Shown: one piece after another, positions 1-7,473 of the stretch | Position numbering within the stretch: position 1 is the stretch's first letter | How the letters are laid out: each line of letters opens with the position of its first letter | NCBI RefSeq assembly: GCF_001475545.1 | Contig: NZ_LDQC01000021.1 | Span: forward strand, 1-45,492 | Origin: Curtobacterium luteum | GTDB taxonomy: Bacteria; Actinomycetota; Actinomycetes; Actinomycetales; Microbacteriaceae | Direction of reading: 5' to 3' | Length of the DNA stretch: 45,492 bases | Notes under the pieces: model-generated | What the model was told of the DNA's origin: nothing | The model's database searches: none | What the model saw: only the letters and a program-made list of their open reading frames with translations | Translations under genes and position numbers: made by a program

Positions 1-27
1 TAGCCCACCAGTTTTACACCCCTTTTA

Positions 28-60
28 TCGTCGGCAGCGTCAGATTTGTATAAGGGACAG
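28..60 (+). other. Nextera/Tn5 sequencing-adapter remnant at contig edge
   Basis: Positions 28-41 read TCGTCGGCAGCGTC, the Nextera read-1 adapter, and 42-60 read AGATTTGTATAAGGGACAG, the 19-bp Tn5 mosaic end with two substitutions. Bases 1-27 are AT-rich and unlike the rest of the window, so they are probably also non-genomic. The genome sequence should be taken to start at about base 61. Confidence 0.95.
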
Positions 61-97
61 GTGCAGTGCCGGCAGGTCGGCCGGCGTGCAATCGCGG

Positions 98-253
98 ATG
101 AGCATGGGAGTCCTTCGGTTCGTGAGCGGGCTGATCGGCTCCCGTCGGGTCGGACGGGGGCGGGGACGGCGCGGGGCCGTGGATCAGCGGCGGGTACGCC
201 AGCTCGCGAAGCACTCCATGTCGACACCGTACGCCGGGACCGGTGCGCTGTGA
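98..253 (+). CDS. Possible short or truncated ORF, unknown
   Basis: An open frame that could start at ATG 98 or ATG 104 ends at TGA 251-253, giving about 49-51 residues. It is rich in Arg, Gly and Val and begins with a short amphipathic stretch (MGVLRFVSGLIG). Third codon positions are mostly G or C, which fits coding sequence here. The frame is open back to the adapter junction at 61, so this could be the 3' end of a gene cut by the contig edge. I recognise no family, there is no clear ribosome binding site, and it may be chance. Confidence 0.25.
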   Translation: MSMGVLRFVSGLIGSRRVGRGRGRRGAVDQRRVRQLAKHSMSTPYAGTGAL

Positions 254-306
254 CCTGGTGGGGCACCGGGACGGCGGGTACCGTCGGTCCTGTGCAGGGC
301 ATCGGG

Positions 307-819
307 ATGATCGACGAGGCGGGACGGCTCCGCCTGATCGGCGCCGGCGCCGCGGGTGCGGCGTTCGGCGTGGTCCTCGTGGTGCTCGTGCTCTCGTCGT
401 GGACACCCGCGACCCCGACGGTGCTCGTCGTCGTCGGTGTGCCTGCCGGCGCCGCCGGTGCCGCGATCGGGCTGCTGACGACGATGCGCTCGTGGCGACT
501 CGACGGCGGCTATGAGCGGTCGGTCGCGGCGCAGCGCTGGGTGGCGGACGGGAAGGTGCCCGCCGATGTCCCCGCCGAGGTCTGGATCCCGATGCTGCAG
601 GCGCAGGCCGACCGTGAGGGCGCCGGGTGGGGCAAGGTGCTGCTCGGCGTGCTCTGGATCGCGATGTCGTGGTCGATGCGCGACCAGCACGGGCCGCTCG
701 TCACGACGATGCTCATCGGACTCTGGGTCGGGCTCGCACTGTGGGGTGGCGTGGTCGTCGTCCCGCGCGCTCGTGCCGCGCGGGCGCTGCTGCGCGATCG
801 GGTCGCCGCACTCTCCTGA
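307..819 (+). CDS. Small four-TM membrane protein, unknown function
   Basis: The 170-residue product has four hydrophobic segments: roughly residues 10-30, 36-56, a Trp-rich segment around 115-130, and 138-158. Between the two pairs lies a polar stretch (RSWRLDGGYERSVAAQRWVADG) typical of a cytosolic loop. ATG 307 is the first start that leaves a short polar N-terminus; GTG starts upstream in the same frame would add low-quality residues. No catalytic motif is visible and I do not recognise the family. It lies 68 bp before the aldo/keto reductase, which has its own predicted promoter. Confidence 0.7.
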   Translation: MIDEAGRLRLIGAGAAGAAFGVVLVVLVLSSWTPATPTVLVVVGVPAGAAGAAIGLLTTMRSWRLDGGYERSVAAQRWVADGKVPADVPAEVWIPMLQAQADREGAGWGKVLLGVLWIAMSWSMRDQHGPLVTTMLIGLWVGLALWGGVVVVPRARAARALLRDRVAALS

Positions 820-874
820 CGCCGCCGTCCGGTCCGCCCTGCGCGCTGCCCGGCAGTACCCGCGAACGCGTGAC

Positions 875-880
875 TACGCT
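875..880 (+). promoter_or_regulatory. -10 element for leaderless aldo/keto reductase mRNA
   Basis: TACGCT lies 7 nt before the ATG at 888 and there is no Shine-Dalgarno sequence. A transcript from this -10 would begin at or next to the start codon. I see no convincing -35. Confidence 0.5.
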
Positions 881-887
881 CGGCAGC

Positions 888-1868
888 ATGCAGAGTCGCA
901 CCCTCGGCCGCACCGGCCGCACAGTCTCCCCCGTCGGTCTCGGCACGTGGCAGTTCGGCGGCGACTGGGGTCCCGTCAGCGAGCAGGACGCGAACGCCGT
1001 GATGGACGCCTCCGTCGAGGCCGGCGTCACGCTCTTCGACACCGCCGACGTGTACGGCGACGGGCGCAGTGAGCAGCTCATCGGTGCCTGGCGGGCGTCG
1101 AACCCCGACGTGCCGCTGACCATCGCCACGAAGATGGGCCGTCGCGCCGATCAGGAACCGTCGAACTACGTCGCCGCGAACTTCCGCGAGTGGGTCGACC
1201 GCTCGCGGAGCAACCTCCGCCAGGACACCCTCGACCTCGTGCAGCTGCACTGCCCGCCCACGCCGGTGTTCGAGGACGATGCCGTGTACGACGCCCTCGA
1301 CGCGCTCGTCACCGACGGCTCGATCGCCGCCTACGGCGTCTCGGTCGAGACCGCCGACCAAGCGCTCACCGCGATCGCCCGGCCCGGCGTCGCGAGCGTG
1401 CAGATCATCCTCAACGCGTTCCGTCTCAAGCCGCTGGACCGTGTCCTCCCGGCCGCACGGGAGGCAGGGGTCGGCATCCTCGCGCGCGTCCCGCTGGCAT
1501 CGGGGCTGCTCTCCGGCAAGTACACGCCGGACACCGAGTTCCCCGAGCAGGACCACCGCAACTACAACCGGCACGGCGAGGCGTTCGACCAGGGCGAGAC
1601 CTTCAGCGGGGTCGACTTCGAGGACGGCGTCCGGGCCGCGCAGGCCTTCGCCGCGTCGCTGCCCGAGGGCGTCTCCGTCCCGCAGGCCGCCATCGCGTGG
1701 GTGATCGCGCAGGACGGCGTCACGGCGGCGATCCCCGGCGCACGCAATCCGGATCAGGCACGCTCGAACGCCGAGGCCGGGTCCCTCCCGGAGATCGACG
1801 GCCTCGACCGCACCGTGCACGACCTTTACGACGAGTGGTTCCGCGCCACCGTCCACGACCGGTGGTGA
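888..1868 (+). CDS. Aldo/keto reductase family oxidoreductase
   Basis: The 326-residue TIM-barrel NAD(P)H-dependent reductase carries the family tetrad: Asp and Tyr in DTADVYGDGRSE, Lys in IATKMGRR and His in VQLHCPP. The C-terminal cofactor-binding region reads AAIPGARNPDQARSNAEA. The N-terminal RTLGRTGRTVSPVGLGTW is the usual first strand and cofactor-side loop. The physiological carbonyl substrate cannot be told from sequence. ATG 888 was chosen because the family's N-terminus starts there. The stop codon overlaps the next gene's GTG by 4 nt, so the two are probably translated together. Confidence 0.9.
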   Translation: MQSRTLGRTGRTVSPVGLGTWQFGGDWGPVSEQDANAVMDASVEAGVTLFDTADVYGDGRSEQLIGAWRASNPDVPLTIATKMGRRADQEPSNYVAANFREWVDRSRSNLRQDTLDLVQLHCPPTPVFEDDAVYDALDALVTDGSIAAYGVSVETADQALTAIARPGVASVQIILNAFRLKPLDRVLPAAREAGVGILARVPLASGLLSGKYTPDTEFPEQDHRNYNRHGEAFDQGETFSGVDFEDGVRAAQAFAASLPEGVSVPQAAIAWVIAQDGVTAAIPGARNPDQARSNAEAGSLPEIDGLDRTVHDLYDEWFRATVHDRW

Positions 1869-2446
1869 CCCGCGGCGCGCGGACCGGTCGCGCCCTCGTC
1901 AGCGGGGTCGCCGCTGTGTTGCTGCTCGCGGGGTGCTCGTCCGGCGCGGTCATCGGCACGACCGCGGGCAGCTCGACCGACGCGCCGCCGTGGCCCGCGC
2001 CGACGAACCTCAGCGCACGGGCGGACGCTGCCGGGCTGTCGAACGTGTGGGGCGAGCGGCTCGCCGAGCACGTGCACACGCACCTGACGATCCTCGACGG
2101 CGGCGAACCCGTCACGGTGCCGGGGAACATCGGGCACTCCGACCGGAGGAAGTTCGCGGCACAGATCCACACGCACGACACCTCCGGCATCATCCACGTC
2201 GAGTCGCCCACGAAGGACACGTTCACACTCGGACAGTTCTTCGACGAGTGGGGTGTGTCGATCGGCCCCGCGCACGTCGGCGGGCTGCGCGGTGACCTGA
2301 CCGTCTGGGTCGACGGGCGGCGGTTCTTCGGCAACCCGCGCTCGATCGAACTGACGAACCTGCGACAGGTGGTCCTCGAAGTCACCACCATCGGCGAAGC
2401 GCCGCGCCGCCCGGCCCCGTTCGACTGGCCACCGCAGTACCACTGA
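1865..2446 (+). CDS. His-rich secreted lipoprotein, unknown function
   Basis: The 193-residue protein has a lipoprotein signal peptide: Arg-rich n-region, hydrophobic core and lipobox LLLAGC. The mature part has two His clusters, HVHTHLTI and HTHDTSGIIHVES, followed by FTLGQFFDEWGVSIG and a Trp-Val-Asp-Gly turn. The clustered histidines suggest metal binding on the outer face of the membrane (inference). I recognise the pattern from uncharacterised actinobacterial proteins but know no assigned function. GTG 1865 overlaps the reductase stop (GTGA); GTG 1862 in the same frame is an alternative. Confidence 0.75.
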   Translation: MTRGARTGRALVSGVAAVLLLAGCSSGAVIGTTAGSSTDAPPWPAPTNLSARADAAGLSNVWGERLAEHVHTHLTILDGGEPVTVPGNIGHSDRRKFAAQIHTHDTSGIIHVESPTKDTFTLGQFFDEWGVSIGPAHVGGLRGDLTVWVDGRRFFGNPRSIELTNLRQVVLEVTTIGEAPRRPAPFDWPPQYH

Positions 2447-2464
2447 CCGCACCGCGCGCCCGCC

Positions 2465-2526
2465 CGCACAACCAACGTCACTCCGAACCAGGCGATCCGG
2501 CAGTTCGGAGTGATGTTGGTTGTGCG
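2465..2526. terminator. Long inverted repeat between convergent genes
   Basis: The 24-nt arms 2465-2488 and 2503-2526 pair throughout, with one G-T wobble, around a 14-nt loop. There is no T-tract on either side. The element fills the gap between the lipoprotein gene and the convergent PaaK-like gene, so a bidirectional terminator is the simplest reading. The stem is far longer than an ordinary terminator. Confidence 0.7.
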
Positions 2527-2566
2527 AACGGCACCGGAACGAGTTCCCGCCGTGACCGCCGGCGGC

Positions 2567-4141
2567 TCAGGCCTCCTTCGGCGCGGTCCAGGACAGGTCG
2601 AGGTCCCACTCCGCCACGGCTCCGGCGCCGAGCTGCCACACGTACTCGTTCTTGAGCTTCCGCCCGTCGTCGCGGAACGGCCCCGTCCGGTACGGGTAGA
2701 ACGCGACCGTCGGCAGCGTGCCGGGCGGCGCCGTCCGGATCGCGTTCGAGAAGTCCTTGTTCAACCGGCGCAGCTCCGAGACCACCGCGGGGCGAGCGCC
2801 GTCGGCGTCGAACCCCGACGCGCCGGAGGCGAGCTGGAACGCGATGTGGAGCTGGCGGTCCCCGCGGTCGTCCTCGTAGCTGATGAGCCGGTGGTTCTCC
2901 ACGGCCTCGAGCAGCCCCGGGTCGCCGTACACGACGTCGCGCACCACGTCGGGCGCGACGACCGCGCCGTTGTAGTCGACGGAGAGGTCCGACCGCCCGT
3001 AGTGGAACAGCAGCGGCAGGTCGAGCTCGGCGGAGTCCGCGAGCTCGTCGAACCCGTGTGCGCGGAGCGTCTGCTGCAGCGGGCGCATCCGCACGACGTG
3101 CCCGCGGTCGTGGATGTTGTAGCGGATGCGCGGGCTGATGTTCTCCGATCGGGTGATCGTGACGACGAGCTCTCCGCGGTCGTTCGTCTCGATGAGGTAC
3201 CCGAACGGGTTGAACTGGAACACCATCGGGAGGACGCCGTACTCTTCCTGCTTCGTGAGCGCTGCCGAGAGCTCCGGCGACGCGGCGATCGCCCGCCGCA
3301 GCGCGACCGAGAACGGCGTCTCGATGCCGAGGTTGATCTCGAGGTCGCTCGCCCCGTACGACCCGAGCACCGCCTGCGCGTACTGCTCGATGTGGGCGCG
3401 CATGTTCTCGCTGATGCCCTCGCCGCCGAACGCCGCGACGATCGTGTACCGGCTCCAGTCGAGCCGGTCGTCCTCGAACAGCGCCTTCAGGAACGGCGGG
3501 TAGCTGCAGATGATGTACGTGAAGTCGGGGCCGAACTCCCGCATCGTCTGCACGATCTTGTCGCGATCGGGGCCGATCGACTTGATCATCGACGACTCGG
3601 TGAGCGACGCCGTCACGTTCATGCCGGTCGCCCACGCGCCGAGCGAGAAGGCGTTCAGCACGAACGGCTGCTTCGGCAGGTCCTTCGCGGTCCGCGAGAA
3701 CCCGAGCTGCAGGAGCTGCCGGGTCGCCTGCCGCTCGTCCGGGCCGCGCACCCAACTCGTCGGTGTGCCGCTCGACCCGCTCGACTCGTCGACGACCACG
3801 CCGCGCCGCGGGAGCCGCCCGTCGAGGCAGCGCTCCGGGATGCTCCACCGCTTGACGTAGGAGTCCTTGTCCATCTCGGGCAGGCCCGCGAGCGAGGCGG
3901 CGATGCCACCGCGGGTGTCCAGCCGGGAGGCACGCCCCTGCTCCGCCAGGAACGCCCGGTACGCGGGCACCCGCTCCGCCGCGCGTTCCGCGGTCCGCCA
4001 CGCGCGCCACCGTCCGAGGGTCCACCGCAGCGGCTCGATGCCCGGGGCGAGCAGGAGCTTGTGGGTCTGCACGCGCGGCATGAAGAGGGCGACGAACGTC
4101 TCGACGACCCACACCACGGAGAACACCGCTGCGCGCTTCAC
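2567..4141 (-). CDS. PaaK/F390-synthetase-like adenylate-forming enzyme
   Basis: The 524-residue protein belongs to the phenylacetate-CoA ligase-like branch of acyl-adenylating enzymes. It has the Ser/Gly/Thr-rich ATP loop ESSGSSGTPT at about residues 119-128, a YGASDLE segment near 262 at the acyl-adenylate site, and the hinge-like YNIHDRGHVVRM later. An N-terminal extension of about 40 residues contains a hydrophobic segment (FSVVWVVETFVALFM), so it may be membrane-associated. The family activates a carboxylic acid as AMP ester and passes it to a thiol (CoA or carrier protein); the substrate is unknown. GTG 4141 overlaps the stop of the upstream nitroreductase gene by 4 nt, so the pair is one operon. 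Its position opposite a carrier-protein operon suggests a shared pathway (inference). Confidence 0.8.
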   Translation of the reverse strand: MKRAAVFSVVWVVETFVALFMPRVQTHKLLLAPGIEPLRWTLGRWRAWRTAERAAERVPAYRAFLAEQGRASRLDTRGGIAASLAGLPEMDKDSYVKRWSIPERCLDGRLPRRGVVVDESSGSSGTPTSWVRGPDERQATRQLLQLGFSRTAKDLPKQPFVLNAFSLGAWATGMNVTASLTESSMIKSIGPDRDKIVQTMREFGPDFTYIICSYPPFLKALFEDDRLDWSRYTIVAAFGGEGISENMRAHIEQYAQAVLGSYGASDLEINLGIETPFSVALRRAIAASPELSAALTKQEEYGVLPMVFQFNPFGYLIETNDRGELVVTITRSENISPRIRYNIHDRGHVVRMRPLQQTLRAHGFDELADSAELDLPLLFHYGRSDLSVDYNGAVVAPDVVRDVVYGDPGLLEAVENHRLISYEDDRGDRQLHIAFQLASGASGFDADGARPAVVSELRRLNKDFSNAIRTAPPGTLPTVAFYPYRTGPFRDDGRKLKNEYVWQLGAGAVAEWDLDLSWTAPKEA

Positions 4142-5175
4142 GAGTCCGCCCCGATCGTCATGGCCGACGCCGGGCGCCGGTGCGCCAGTGGTGGTGGTGC
4201 ACTGTGCCCGAAGCGGAAGAGCATCCAGGCCATGTCGCCTCCGGACTCGTCGACACCAGCACGGTTCACGAACGCGGCGTGCGACCGCGGGTTCGTGATC
4301 ACCGTGCCGAACGGGTGCAGCGCGATGCCCCGCGCCGTGAAGTCGAGCCAGATGCGCATGAAGACCCGGCCGGCCTCGACGTACTCGGTCGGCGAGGAGA
4401 ACGGGCCCTCCAACCAACCGAGCTGCCGGACGCCCCGCATGGTCGACAGGTACACCCGCTTGAAGAGTCCGCCGATGCCCGGTGCCTCCCACAGCCCGCG
4501 GTGTTCCATCGCGAACCGCAGCACCGGCCCGGGCATGAGCATCGTCTCGGCGGACAGGCCGTCACCTGACTCCGCGGCCTGGCGCTTCGAGAACCGCAGC
4601 CAGTGCAGGATCTCCTCGTGGACGGCGTCGTTCCGGAGGTCGTCGAACAGCGTCTCCTGGTTGACACGCACGATCTCGTCGACCGTCGCACGGTCGGCGG
4701 TCGTCCGGAACCGGTGCCCGGACGCCGCCGCGATGCCGACCGCAGCCGACACGGCGGAGTCGTCCACGAGCGTCGCGTCGTAGGGCCTGCGTGACGTGCG
4801 CCGCGCGGTGAAGCGTGCCAGGGCCTCCCGGTCGTCCGCGGTGACCCTGTGTGGACGCAGCGTGACCCGACCGAGCCGGTGCAGGTGGTCCGAGGGATCG
4901 CGGTCGAGCCGGGTGAAGTCCATCTCGGCGTGGTCGAGGTCCTCGGACACGGTGAAGCCGTGCGCGCGGGCGACGACGTCGAGCCCGGCGAGGAAGACCC
5001 CGGCGCAGACGTGCCCGAAGGGGATCCCGAACGACTCGGCCGGCAGCCCTCGACGCAGGTCGTAGAACACGATCGCCGTCCGGTCGTCCTCGACGCGGAG
5101 CACGATCGGCTGCGAGTTGTGCGGTGACGGGTAGTGCCGGGCGTCCTCGACGATGCCGGTCCACGGTGATGCCAT
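4138..5175 (-). CDS. Nitroreductase-like flavoprotein (Acg-type)
   Basis: The 345-residue protein has the early HNSQP motif of nitroreductase-fold flavoproteins at residues 19-23, then FYDLRRGLPAESFGIPFGH, a helical middle, and a C-terminal GTVITNPRSHAAFVNRAG. The length fits the large, Acg-like type of nitroreductase-fold protein rather than the short NfsB type. Expected cofactor is FMN; the substrate is unknown, and some members only store flavin. The start is ATG 5175 with a GAGGGGG-type ribosome site 4-11 nt upstream and a TAGCAT -10 beyond it. It is translationally coupled to the PaaK-like gene downstream and diverges from acpS. Confidence 0.75.
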   Translation of the reverse strand: MASPWTGIVEDARHYPSPHNSQPIVLRVEDDRTAIVFYDLRRGLPAESFGIPFGHVCAGVFLAGLDVVARAHGFTVSEDLDHAEMDFTRLDRDPSDHLHRLGRVTLRPHRVTADDREALARFTARRTSRRPYDATLVDDSAVSAAVGIAAASGHRFRTTADRATVDEIVRVNQETLFDDLRNDAVHEEILHWLRFSKRQAAESGDGLSAETMLMPGPVLRFAMEHRGLWEAPGIGGLFKRVYLSTMRGVRQLGWLEGPFSSPTEYVEAGRVFMRIWLDFTARGIALHPFGTVITNPRSHAAFVNRAGVDESGGDMAWMLFRFGHSAPPPLAHRRPASAMTIGADS

Positions 5176-5202
5176 CGTTCCCCCTCGGTGGTCGTGGCGC
5201 TG

Positions 5203-5208
5203 ATGCTA
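5203..5208 (-). promoter_or_regulatory. -10 element for the nitroreductase/PaaK operon
   Basis: On the minus strand this reads TAGCAT, 27 nt before the ATG at 5175, with a GAGGGGG ribosome site in between. In contrast to many genes here, this transcript would have a short leader. Confidence 0.45.
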
Positions 5209-5296
5209 CCCACACCCCTCCGACGCCCATGCCCGCGGCGACATGCACGGGGCCGCGCCCACGTCGCGTGCGGACACGCGCGGTGGGGCCCGCGGG

Positions 5297-5302
5297 TAGC
5301 CT
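5297..5302 (+). promoter_or_regulatory. -10 element for leaderless acpS mRNA
   Basis: TAGCCT ends 6 nt before ATG 5309, the exact spacing at which the A of ATG would be the first transcribed base. No ribosome site is present. Confidence 0.5.
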
Positions 5303-5308
5303 GACGCC

Positions 5309-5686
5309 ATGACCGTGATCCGGACGGGGACCGACCTGGCCGACGTCGAGGACGTCATCCGCGGCATCACGAGCCACGGCGAGCGCTACCTCGCACGCGT
5401 GTTCACCGTGCAGGAGCGCGTCGACACCGGCGACGACCCCGAGCGTCTGGCCGCCCGGTTCGCCGCGAAGGAGGCGGTCGTCAAGCTGCTCCGCCCGACC
5501 CGGACCGACCCCGTGCCCCTCGCGGACGTCGCCGTCGTCCTCGACGAGCACGGCGCACCGAGCGTGGCACTCGCCGGTGCCGCGGCGGCCCTCGCCGAGG
5601 CGATCGGCTGCGGACCGATCGCGATCTCGCTGTCGCACGAGCGAGGCCTCGCCGTCGCCACGGCCGTGGCCCTGTCCGAGCGCTGA
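5309..5686 (+). CDS. acpS: Holo-[acyl-carrier-protein] synthase
   Basis: This 125-residue AcpS-type phosphopantetheinyl transferase moves the 4'-phosphopantetheine arm of CoA onto the Ser of a carrier protein. The Mg-binding residues are in place: Asp9 in GTDLADVEDV and Glu55 in RFAAKEAVVKLL. The C-terminal ISLSHERGLAVATAVA strand is typical. The length matches family norms. Two carrier proteins are in this window: the non-canonical one 165 bp downstream and AcpP at 18302. Adjacency suggests service to the former, but it may modify both, since no second transferase is seen here. Confidence 0.93.
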   Translation: MTVIRTGTDLADVEDVIRGITSHGERYLARVFTVQERVDTGDDPERLAARFAAKEAVVKLLRPTRTDPVPLADVAVVLDEHGAPSVALAGAAAALAEAIGCGPIAISLSHERGLAVATAVALSER

Positions 5687-5839
5687 CGAAGCTCACCGGG
5701 CGCTGCATCCGCTCTCCGGGCGCTCCGCGGGCTCGCTGCTGCGTCCGCCCGCGCCGCGGCTGTACATCCACTCAGGTACCTCGGGGCGTCGTGCGGTTTC
5801 GCGCACCCGGACAGCGGCTTTCCGGGGAGCCATCCTCAT

Positions 5840-5845
5840 TACGGT
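5840..5845 (+). promoter_or_regulatory. -10 element for the carrier-protein operon
   Basis: TACGGT ends 6 nt before ATG 5852 with no Shine-Dalgarno, predicting a leaderless operon mRNA that covers the four genes to 10042. The 165 bp between acpS and this start holds no gene I can support. Confidence 0.5.
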
Positions 5846-5851
5846 TGCCGC

Positions 5852-6139
5852 ATGGACCAGGACCAGCAGACCCGCGCGACCGCCGTCGCGCTCGCCGACC
5901 CCAGCACCGAAGACGCCGTCCGCCGCGCCCTCGCCGACCACGGACGCCTCACCGTCGACGCGTGGGACGTGGCCTCGATCGCGGACCTCTACGCACTCGG
6001 GCTGACGTCGCACGCCACCGTCAACGTGATGCTCGCGGTCGAGAACGAGCTCGACGTGGAGTTCCCGGACGCCGTGCTCAACCGGTCGACGTTCGCGACG
6101 GTCGAATCGATCGTGCACGCCGCCGGGCTCGCCTCGTGA
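5852..6139 (+). CDS. Stand-alone carrier protein of the aa:CP ligase cluster
   Basis: The 95-residue acidic, helical protein looks like an acyl/peptidyl carrier protein. The segment LYALGLTSHATVNVMLAVENEL (residues 47-68) replaces the usual LGxDSL with GLTSH, and Ser53 would carry phosphopantetheine. It differs strongly from the fatty-acid AcpP at 18302 (DIDSIS). Its gene overlaps the flavoprotein gene by GTGA and is two genes before the aaRS-like ligase, so it is the likely acceptor of the activated amino acid. The N-terminal 20 residues are polar and probably flexible. Confidence 0.85.
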   Translation: MDQDQQTRATAVALADPSTEDAVRRALADHGRLTVDAWDVASIADLYALGLTSHATVNVMLAVENELDVEFPDAVLNRSTFATVESIVHAAGLAS

Positions 6140-7473
6140 CCGTGACGGCAGCGGCTCCGCCGACTGCGCCGGTCCCGGTGGTCCCCGCGTCCGGTCGCAG
6201 CAGCTCCGGCCGTCGCGCCCGGCGCGTGGCGACCCCGAGCGGGGAGTCCGCCGCTCCCGTCGCTCCGGCCGGTTCCGTCACCCCGGCCGCTCACGCCACG
6301 GCGTCCACCGTCGCCGGCAGCGACCCGTGCGGGCGGTTCGCCGCCCGCACCGCACTCGTCGCCGACATCGCGCGGCTGTTCGCCGACGAGGTGGACCGGG
6401 ACGCCCGACCCCCGCGCGAGGCGATCGCCGCGATGAAGGAGCACGGCCTCCTCGCCGCGGCCGTCCCGACGGAGCTCGGTGGCGAAGGAGCCACCGTCGC
6501 CGAGCTGTCGGTCATCGCGACCGAGCTCGGACGGGCCTGCGCCGCGACCGCGATGGTGTTCGCGATGCACCAGGGCCAGGCGATGGCGTTGTGGCGGCAC
6601 GGCGGCGACGGGGCCGGCGTGACCGACCTCGTGGCGCGGGTGCGCGAGGGTGCGCTGCTCGCGTCCTCGACCACCGAGCGCGGCATCGGCGGCGACACCC
6701 GTCGGAGCACCTGCGCGCTCGAACCCGACGCCGACGGGCGCATCCGGCTCCGGAAGGACGCCCCGGTCATCTCGTACGCCACCGAGGCGGACGCGATCCT
6801 CGTCACCGCCCGCCGGGACCTCGACGCCGCGGCCTCCGACCAGCGGGTCGTGGTCTGCCTGCCCGAGCACACCACGCTCACGCAGACCTCGACGTGGGAC
6901 ACCCTCGGACTCCGCGGCACCTGCAGCAACGGGTGGGTGCTCGACGCGGAGACCACGGCCGACCACGTGCTCCGGGACGACTACGCGGCGGTGAGCGCCC
7001 GCACGGTGCTCCCGGTCTCGCACGTGCTCTGGGCGTCGGTGTGGCTCGGCATCGCGGCCGACGCCGCCGACCGCGCGCGCACGGCCGTCCGGAAGCAGGC
7101 CCGCGCCACCGTCGGGTCGGCCCCGCCCGGCGCGCTCCGGCTCGCCGAGCTGCTCGTCGAGCTGCAGTCGCTGGCCGACACCGTCCGGCACGCCGCGGAA
7201 CGGTACGACGTCGTCGCCGAGGACACCGACGTCCTCGACTCCACGGCGTACGCCCTCGCCGCGAACGCCCTCAAGATCGGGGCGTCCGAGCGCGTCACCG
7301 ACCTCGTCACCCGGTCCCTGCGCATCGTCGGGATCGCCGGGTACGCCGCGAGCGGTCCCACCAGCATCGCCCGACACCTCCGAGACGCCCACGGTGCCGC
7401 CGTCATGGTGAGCAACGACCGTCTCCTCCACAACGACGCCGGCATGGCGCTCATGACGGGAGCACTCCTGTGA
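6136..7473 (+). CDS. Acyl-CoA-dehydrogenase-like flavoprotein
   Basis: The 445-residue protein has a Pro/Ala/Ser-rich, probably disordered extension of about 65 residues, then the ACAD fold: helical domain (PTELGGEGAT, residues 111-120), beta domain (ASSTTERGIGGDTRR) and C-terminal helices ending RHLRDAHGAAVMVSNDR (413-429). Classical enzymes have a catalytic Glu near this last position (YEGTSE); here the aligned stretch is VSND, so the usual base seems absent. Known relatives oxidise carrier-bound aminoacyl groups, for example prolyl-S-PCP in pyrrole biosynthesis, and that is a plausible role here (inference). GTG 6136 overlaps the carrier gene; an internal start would remove the extension. 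Confidence 0.82.
   Translation: MTVTAAAPPTAPVPVVPASGRSSSGRRARRVATPSGESAAPVAPAGSVTPAAHATASTVAGSDPCGRFAARTALVADIARLFADEVDRDARPPREAIAAMKEHGLLAAAVPTELGGEGATVAELSVIATELGRACAATAMVFAMHQGQAMALWRHGGDGAGVTDLVARVREGALLASSTTERGIGGDTRRSTCALEPDADGRIRLRKDAPVISYATEADAILVTARRDLDAAASDQRVVVCLPEHTTLTQTSTWDTLGLRGTCSNGWVLDAETTADHVLRDDYAAVSARTVLPVSHVLWASVWLGIAADAADRARTAVRKQARATVGSAPPGALRLAELLVELQSLADTVRHAAERYDVVAEDTDVLDSTAYALAANALKIGASERVTDLVTRSLRIVGIAGYAASGPTSIARHLRDAHGAAVMVSNDRLLHNDAGMALMTGALL

Noticed and set aside
14..406. Minus-strand open frame reading through the left edge and ending in a YTNLTLPTI-like peptide
   Set aside because: That peptide is the translation of the Tn5/Nextera adapter at 28-60, so the frame's end is artefactual, and the rest lacks family features.
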